DNA of 64,000 nucleotides, taken from the NCBI GenBank assembly GCA_040219135.1, contig JAVJTA010000005.1:463089-527088 (forward strand), given 5' to 3'. Positions 59,101 through 64,000 of this stretch are shown one piece after another. A program made the translations under genes and the position numbers. Each line of letters starts with the position of its first letter. Position 1 is the first letter of the stretch. The DNA comes from UBA7803 sp040219135. GTDB lineage: Bacteria; Pseudomonadota; Gammaproteobacteria; Pseudomonadales; Azotimanducaceae. A model generated the notes under the pieces. The model did no database searches, had not been told where the DNA came from, and saw only the letters and a program-made list of their open reading frames with translations.

Positions 59101-61344
59101 ATGGAAACCGAAAACCCGGACTTCGAAACACTCCCCCTCAAGCAGTACACGGAGAAGGCCTACCTCGACTACTCGATGTACGTCATCAACGACCGTGCGC
59201 TGCCGCATCTGGCCGATGGCCTCAAGCCGGTGCAGCGTCGGATCATCTACGCAATGGGCGAGCTGAATCTGAACGTTGGCGCCAAACACATGAAGTCGGC
59301 GCGCACGGTGGGCGACGTGCTCGGCAAGTTCCATCCGCACGGCGACAGCGCCTGCTACGAGTCCATGGTGCTGATGGCGCAGCCGTTCTCGTTCCGCTAC
59401 CCGCTGGTGGACGGCCAGGGCAACTGGGGCGCGCCGGACGATCCGAAGTCGTTCGCCGCCATGCGCTACACCGAGGCGCGACTGTCGCGCTACGCGGAAC
59501 TGCTGCTCGCCGAGATCCGACAGGGCACCGTCGACTACGTGCCCAACTTCGATGGCACCATGAACGAGCCGAAGCTGCTGCCGGCACGGGTGCCGTTCGT
59601 GTTGCTGAATGGCAGCACCGGCATCGCGGTCGGCATGGCCACCGACATCCCGCCGCACAATCTCAACGAAGTGGTCAGCGCCTGCGTGCACCTGCTCGAC
59701 AATCCGAAGGCCAGCGTGCGCGACCTCATGACCCACATCCGTGCGCCGGACTTCCCCTCGGAAGCGCCGATCATCACTCCGCAAGCCGAGATCCGACAGT
59801 TCTACGAAACCGGTCGCGGCGCCATCAGGGCCCGCGCGCTGTACCGCAAGGAGGGCGGCGACATCGTCGTCACCGCGCTCCCGCACCAGGCCTCGCCGGC
59901 CAAGATCCTCGAACAGATCGCGCAGCAGATGCAGGCGCGCAAGCTGCCGATGCTGGCCGACCTGCGCGACGAGTCGGACCACGAGAACCCGACCCGGCTG
60001 GTCCTGGTGCCGCGCTCGAACAGGGTCGACGTGGACCGGCTCATGCTGCACCTGTTCGCCACCACGGATCTGGAGAGGAGCTACCGGATCAACCTGAATC
60101 TGATCGGCCTGGATCAGCGGCCGCGGGTCAAGAACCTCAGGGAAATCGTCGGCGAGTGGCTCGAGTACCGGCAGCGGACGGTTACCCGGCGGCTGCAGTT
60201 CCGGCTGGAGAAGATCAATGATCGTCTGCACATTCTCGACGGCCTGCTGATCGCCTACCTCAACCTCGACGAGGTGATCCGCATCATCCGCGAGGAGGAC
60301 GAGCCGAAAGCGTCGCTGATGAAAGCGTTCAAACTCAGCGACGTGCAGGCGACGGCGATCCTCGATCTGCGTTTGCGTCAGCTTGCCAAGCTCGAGGAGA
60401 TCAAGCTCGAGGGCGAAAAGGCCGGACTCGAAGGCGAGCGCGCCGACATCGAAAAGGTCCTCAAATCGAAAGCCAGACTGAAAACGCTGATCAAGAAGGA
60501 ACTCATCGCCGACGCCGAGGAGTATGGCGACAAGCGGCGCTCACCGTTGCAGGCGGCCGACGATGCGGCCGCGTTCAGCGAGGAGGAGATGATCAGCAAC
60601 GAGCCCATCACCGTGGTCCTGTCGGAGAAAGGCTGGGTGCGTTCGGCCAAGGGGCACGATCTCGACCCGGCGGAGCTCAACTACCGAAGCGGCGATCGTT
60701 TCGGCTGTGCCGCTCGCGGGCGAACCAACGACACGCTGGTGTTCGTCGATTCCGGCGGCCGCGGGTACTCCGTGGCGGCGCACACGCTGCCGTCGGCGCG
60801 CAGTCAGGGCGAACCGCTCACCGGACGGCTGAAGCCGCCGGAAGGCAGCCGCTTCGTCGGTGTGGTCATGGGGTCGGCGGATTCCCGCGTGCTGCTTGCA
60901 GGCAATGCGGGCTACGGGTTCGTCTGCACGCTGGGCGATCTGGTCAGCAAGAACAAGGCTGGCAAGGCCGTGCTGTCGGTGGGCAAGGATGGGCAGGCGC
61001 TGGCACCGGTGAAGCTGCCGGACGGCGCCGACCTGCTGGTGGTGGCGGCCACCAGCCAGGGCCGCCTGCTGGCGTTCCCCATCGCCGAGCTGCCCGAGCT
61101 GGCACGCGGCAGGGGTAACAGGATTCTCAACATACCCGCGGCGGCGTTCAAGGCCGGAGAGGAGGCGCTGGTCGCGGTCCAGGTGCTGCGGCCGCAGGAC
61201 GAGCTGCTGGTACTGGCCGGTCAGCGGCACCTGCGCCTCAAACGGCATGATCTGGAGAACTACGTCGGCGAGCGGGCGCGCCGCGGCCGCAAGCTGCCGC
61301 GTGGTTTTCAGAAGGTCGACGGGCTGGAAACCGCGTCGCGCTGA
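59101..61344 (+). CDS. parC: DNA topoisomerase IV subunit A
   Basis: DNA-cutting subunit of topoisomerase IV. The catalytic tyrosine is Tyr123 in AAMRYTEARLS. The quinolone-determining region reads KFHPHGDSACYESMVLMAQP with Ser83 and Glu87 in their normal forms, so no resistance substitution is seen. The C-terminal beta-pinwheel is present (about 500-747). It has 747 residues (E. coli 752). The leader right before the ATG is A-rich (AAGCAAAAAAACC) and lacks a clear Shine-Dalgarno sequence. The end overlaps the convergent ahpA-like gene by 37 bp. Confidence 0.98.
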   Translation: METENPDFETLPLKQYTEKAYLDYSMYVINDRALPHLADGLKPVQRRIIYAMGELNLNVGAKHMKSARTVGDVLGKFHPHGDSACYESMVLMAQPFSFRYPLVDGQGNWGAPDDPKSFAAMRYTEARLSRYAELLLAEIRQGTVDYVPNFDGTMNEPKLLPARVPFVLLNGSTGIAVGMATDIPPHNLNEVVSACVHLLDNPKASVRDLMTHIRAPDFPSEAPIITPQAEIRQFYETGRGAIRARALYRKEGGDIVVTALPHQASPAKILEQIAQQMQARKLPMLADLRDESDHENPTRLVLVPRSNRVDVDRLMLHLFATTDLERSYRINLNLIGLDQRPRVKNLREIVGEWLEYRQRTVTRRLQFRLEKINDRLHILDGLLIAYLNLDEVIRIIREEDEPKASLMKAFKLSDVQATAILDLRLRQLAKLEEIKLEGEKAGLEGERADIEKVLKSKARLKTLIKKELIADAEEYGDKRRSPLQAADDAAAFSEEEMISNEPITVVLSEKGWVRSAKGHDLDPAELNYRSGDRFGCAARGRTNDTLVFVDSGGRGYSVAAHTLPSARSQGEPLTGRLKPPEGSRFVGVVMGSADSRVLLAGNAGYGFVCTLGDLVSKNKAGKAVLSVGKDGQALAPVKLPDGADLLVVAATSQGRLLAFPIAELPELARGRGNRILNIPAAAFKAGEEALVAVQVLRPQDELLVLAGQRHLRLKRHDLENYVGERARRGRKLPRGFQKVDGLETASR

Positions 61345-62477
61345 GCCTTCAGCCGCGCCGCCTGCTTCTGCACCAGTCCGGCGAACGGCGGCTGCAGCCC
61401 GACGGCCAGTCGGCAGGCCGGGGCGCTGGTGGTGAGCTCGTCGAGGAGCGGATTGTCCAGCGCTCTGATGTCGATGCGCTCGACGTGCCCCACCGCTTCT
61501 GCGAAGGTCGCCGACAGCGCGAGAGCCGTGTCCTTGCCCAGCGCCGACAGCAGTGCGGCGTCGGCGATGGCTTCGTGGTCCAGCGGCAGGGTCTCATCGG
61601 CCGGGCATTCGGTGAGGTTCAGTCCCAGCCGGTAGGTGCCGAGCGGTGCTTCGTCGTGCAGCAGCCGGGCGAGCACGAAGGCGGCGCAGAGCACCTGGAA
61701 CGGCCGGTCTTCATCGTCGCCGTGGTCGAAGTCCACCAGAGCGCCGACGCCGGGCAGGGCCACCACCTGACCGTGATAGATCCCGGCCACCGCCTCGGCG
61801 AACTCGAGACACAGGGACAGTTCGAACTCGCGTTCGTGGCGCGGCAGCGTCAGCTGGTTGTACAGATTCACTGCCAGCAGGTAGTGGCGGATGTCCTCGG
61901 CCGGCAGCGTCGGTTCCGGCGTTGGCGACGCGGCGACCGCCGGTTCCGGCGCGGGCCGCCACCAGGACGGCGGGGCCCGGGCGCGCAGCAGCTCGATTGC
62001 GTGCCAGGCTGCGCTGATCAGCAGCGGCAGCAGCAGCAGAGCGATGAGGATGGCGCCGGTGCGGATCCGCTCCGCCGCTGCGAAAGCTTCCGGCTCCAGC
62101 GCCAGGCGGACGTAGCCGACGATGCTGTCGTCGATGGTCACCGGCTGCGTGTACTGGGGACCGTGCAGGTCGCCGGTAGTAGTCAGCAGCTGGTTGTCGG
62201 TGCTGTAGCTTGCTACTCCGGTGATTTCCGGAAGCTCCGCGAGGCGGTTGCCGATCACCCCGAGGTGCATCCGGTCCTGGCGCATCAGCGGTTCGACGGC
62301 CAGTTCCGCGAGAGCCCGGGCGGTGGCCGTGCCGAAGTTGTCCAGGCGCTGCTGCTCGCGCCCGGTCAGGGAGATGATCGCCAGCAGCACCAGCCCGGTA
62401 ACCAGCACGCTGAACGCGGCCATGGCCAGCATGCGGCGATCCGGTTTGACGGGGTCTGAGGGAGGCGGTAGCTTCAC
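61308..62477 (-). CDS. AhpA/YtjB-like membrane protein
   Basis: Inner-membrane protein of about 389 residues with an N-terminal transmembrane helix (LAMAAFSVLVTGLVLLAIIS), a periplasmic segment to about residue 130 (GYVRLALEPEAF), a second helix (GAILIALLLLPLLISAAWHA) and a large cytoplasmic region. This matches the SMP/YtjB/AhpA family, whose gene lies divergent from serB in many gammaproteobacteria, as here. The function is poorly known. The start is uncertain: the GTG at 62477 gives a short hydrophilic lead, or the ATG at 62432. It is 129 bp from the serB start. Confidence 0.82.
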   Translation of the reverse strand: MKLPPPSDPVKPDRRMLAMAAFSVLVTGLVLLAIISLTGREQQRLDNFGTATARALAELAVEPLMRQDRMHLGVIGNRLAELPEITGVASYSTDNQLLTTTGDLHGPQYTQPVTIDDSIVGYVRLALEPEAFAAAERIRTGAILIALLLLPLLISAAWHAIELLRARAPPSWWRPAPEPAVAASPTPEPTLPAEDIRHYLLAVNLYNQLTLPRHEREFELSLCLEFAEAVAGIYHGQVVALPGVGALVDFDHGDDEDRPFQVLCAAFVLARLLHDEAPLGTYRLGLNLTECPADETLPLDHEAIADAALLSALGKDTALALSATFAEAVGHVERIDIRALDNPLLDELTTSAPACRLAVGLQPPFAGLVQKQAARLKAQRDAVSSPSTF

Positions 62478-62606
62478 GCGGTCGCCACGGCCCGCATGCC
62501 CCGCGAGGTCAGCATCGGAGTCATGTGTGGCACGGCACGGTTGCTCCGGGTGGTTCGGGTCAGTGAGTAGGACACGGGGTACGGGACCAATTACGGGGCG
62601 ATTCCA

Positions 62607-63836
62607 TTGGCCAGCGAGATAGTTCTGGTAAACATCTCCGGGGAGGATCGGCCTGGCCTGATGGCCATGTTGACATCCACGCTGGCGCGTTATCAAGTAC
62701 GGGTGCTCGACGTCGGCCAGGCGGTCATTCACGACGAGCTGAACGTCGGCATGCTGATTCAGATCGTCGACGCGGCCGATACCGCCGACGTCATGAAGGA
62801 TCTGCAGTTCGAGACTCGGGAATTCGGCATCACCGTGCGCTTCACGCCCATCGGCGAGGACGATTACGCCGACTGGGTGGCGAGCCAGGGAAAGCCGCGC
62901 TACATCGTCACGCTTCTGGCGGCTGGGTTCAGCGGCGAGCAGATGGCGGCAGTGACGCGCATCGTCCACGCATACGGCTTGAACATCGATTCGATCCGGC
63001 GCCTGTCCGGCCGGGTGCCTTTGACCCACGGCACCGGCAACCTGCGGACCAGCATCGAGATGAGCCTGCGCGGTATCGCGACGGATTCGGAGGCGCTGAA
63101 GGCGGATCTGCTGGCGGCGGCGGACAGGCTGGTGTTCGACTTCAGCGTCCAGGAGGACACGGTCTACCGGCGCAACCGGCGCCTGGTGGCCTTCGACATG
63201 GATTCCACCCTGATCGACGCCGAGGTGATCGACGAACTCGCCAAGGTGCACGGCGTGGGCGCCGAGGTTGCGGCCATCACCGAGCGCGCCATGCGCGGTG
63301 AGCTCAAATTCCGCGACAGCTTCCGGCAGCGGGCGGCGCTGCTCAAAGGCCTGCCTGAGTCTGCGCTGCGCCAGGTCACGGAGTCGGTGAAGCTCAACGA
63401 TGGTGCCCACCGGCTGATCCGTGCGTTGAAGCTGTTCGGTTACAAGACGGCGATTCTCTCCGGTGGGTTTCAGTACGTCGGTGAGCACCTGCAGCGCGAG
63501 CTCGGGATCGACTACGTTCACGCCAACCGGCTGGTCATCCGGGACGGCGTCATGACCGGAGAGGTGGACGGCGCCATCGTCGACGCCGAGCGCAAGGCCG
63601 AGCTGCTGTTAGAGATCGCCCGTAAGGAAGGCATCTCCCGACAGCAGACCATCGCCATCGGTGACGGCGCCAACGATCTCCCCATGCTGAGCGCCGCCGG
63701 TCTCGGCATCGCCTACCACGCCAAGCCGCTGGTCAAGGAAAGCGCCAGCCACGCCATCTCCAACTTCGGGCTCGACAGCGTGCTGTATCTGCTCGGCTTT
63801 TCCGACCGCGACATCGAGACGGCGCTCTCGGGCTGA
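62607..63836 (+). CDS. serB: Phosphoserine phosphatase
   Basis: Last step of serine synthesis; also supplies serine for glycine and the glycine cleavage system. Two N-terminal ACT-like domains (about 1-90 and 97-175) precede the HAD domain with nucleophile Asp197 in VAFDMDSTLID and motifs LSGGFQYVGEHL and AIGDGANDLPML. It has 409 residues, the long form found in many gammaproteobacteria. The start is TTG at 62607, since MASEIVLVNISGEDRPGLMA matches the ACT start and no ATG fits. Confidence 0.97.
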   Translation: MASEIVLVNISGEDRPGLMAMLTSTLARYQVRVLDVGQAVIHDELNVGMLIQIVDAADTADVMKDLQFETREFGITVRFTPIGEDDYADWVASQGKPRYIVTLLAAGFSGEQMAAVTRIVHAYGLNIDSIRRLSGRVPLTHGTGNLRTSIEMSLRGIATDSEALKADLLAAADRLVFDFSVQEDTVYRRNRRLVAFDMDSTLIDAEVIDELAKVHGVGAEVAAITERAMRGELKFRDSFRQRAALLKGLPESALRQVTESVKLNDGAHRLIRALKLFGYKTAILSGGFQYVGEHLQRELGIDYVHANRLVIRDGVMTGEVDGAIVDAERKAELLLEIARKEGISRQQTIAIGDGANDLPMLSAAGLGIAYHAKPLVKESASHAISNFGLDSVLYLLGFSDRDIETALSG

Positions 63837-63872
63837 GGCGCGGGTCGGGTTGGTGGTTACGTCGTTGGTGGC

Positions 63873-63974
63873 CGGCCCGGAAAAAGCACCTTTTCGAAAG
63901 CGGGCGTCGTTGAGTGCGACGGGCTCGGATGTAGTCGGGAGCCTGAACATTCGAAAAGGTGTTTTTCCGGGCCG
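63873..63974 (+). repeat. Hairpin element C, after serB
   Basis: The left arm 63873-63897 pairs with the right arm 63951-63974 over 24 bp, with one bulged G. The core is 53 nt and shares GTAGTCGGGAG and CTGAA with element A and the general layout of A and B, but is shorter at its left end. It begins 37 bp after the serB stop. Element C extends nearly to the window end; the last 26 bases show nothing. Confidence 0.85.
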
Positions 63975-64000
63975 TCCTCCAGCGTCCCTCCTGCAGCGCG

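Noticed and set aside
58694..63974. Reading elements A, B and C as ordinary intrinsic terminators
   Set aside because: The stems are long with 53-60-nt loops and no following T-tract, and B lies just before parC. They may still end transcription, but the simple label does not explain the conserved core.

Overview
This window is a GC-rich, gene-dense stretch of chromosome, almost certainly from a gammaproteobacterium. The support is gene content and order: rppH-ptsP-lgt-thyA, glnE-ilvE-waaF-waaC-waaG-waaP, tolC-yqiB-cpdA-parE-parC, and serB divergent from an ahpA/ytjB-like gene are all gammaproteobacterial neighbourhoods. The genus cannot be named from the sequence. The genes look native housekeeping genes. 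I see no phage, plasmid, insertion sequence, CRISPR array, rRNA or tRNA.

Layout. 1-4478: glycine cleavage operon gcvT-gcvH-gcvPA-gcvPB; gcvT lacks only the first base of its start codon. 4495-15144: thioredoxin-fold DUF255 protein, rppH, ptsP, an MFS/UMF1 transporter, an SDR, an NRDE protein, lgt, thyA, folA and a small CxxC protein. 15215-22296: a lipoprotein S9 peptidase, an AcoX-like kinase, fabV, a class III adenylate cyclase, hemE and a VanZ-like protein. 22298-31469: mainly minus-strand small genes (VOC, GNAT, ACT, CYTH, DUF4404, UPF0178, L,D-transpeptidase, DUF2784, two cupins, GGDEF), then argA-ilvD, with an RRM protein on the plus strand. 31724-38318: a GspE/PilB-type ATPase, a GFA protein, glnE and ilvE. 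38357-53713: LPS core and lipid A genes (waaF, waaC, a doubled waaG, waaP, a doubled kinase, carbamoyltransferase, glycosyltransferase, lpxL-like acyltransferase, hldE, waaA) with a minus-strand oxidoreductase pair between hldE and waaA. 53934-63836: tolC, DUF1249, cpdA, parE, parC, ahpA-like and serB.

The LPS block forms one pathway. HldE makes ADP-heptose, WaaA adds Kdo, WaaC and WaaF add heptoses, the WaaG-like protein extends the core, kinases phosphorylate heptose, and a NodU-type carbamoyltransferase probably carbamoylates it. The layout resembles the Pseudomonas core locus, but here both the glycosyltransferase and one kinase are tandem two-domain fusions.

The most unusual non-coding signal is a family of three long hairpin elements: two facing each other between parE and parC (58694-58803 and 58953-59060) and one after serB (63873-63974). 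The first two share a 60-nt core, identical at 44 of 60 positions when one is reversed. Their stem arms differ in sequence but stay self-complementary, with several compensatory changes. That is what a conserved secondary structure looks like. A different hairpin repeat overlaps the end of the doubled kinase gene. Short in-frame tandem repeats (12-18 bp units) sit inside folA, the GspE-like gene, glnE and an FAD oxidoreductase gene, and four 14-bp repeats lie upstream of tolC.
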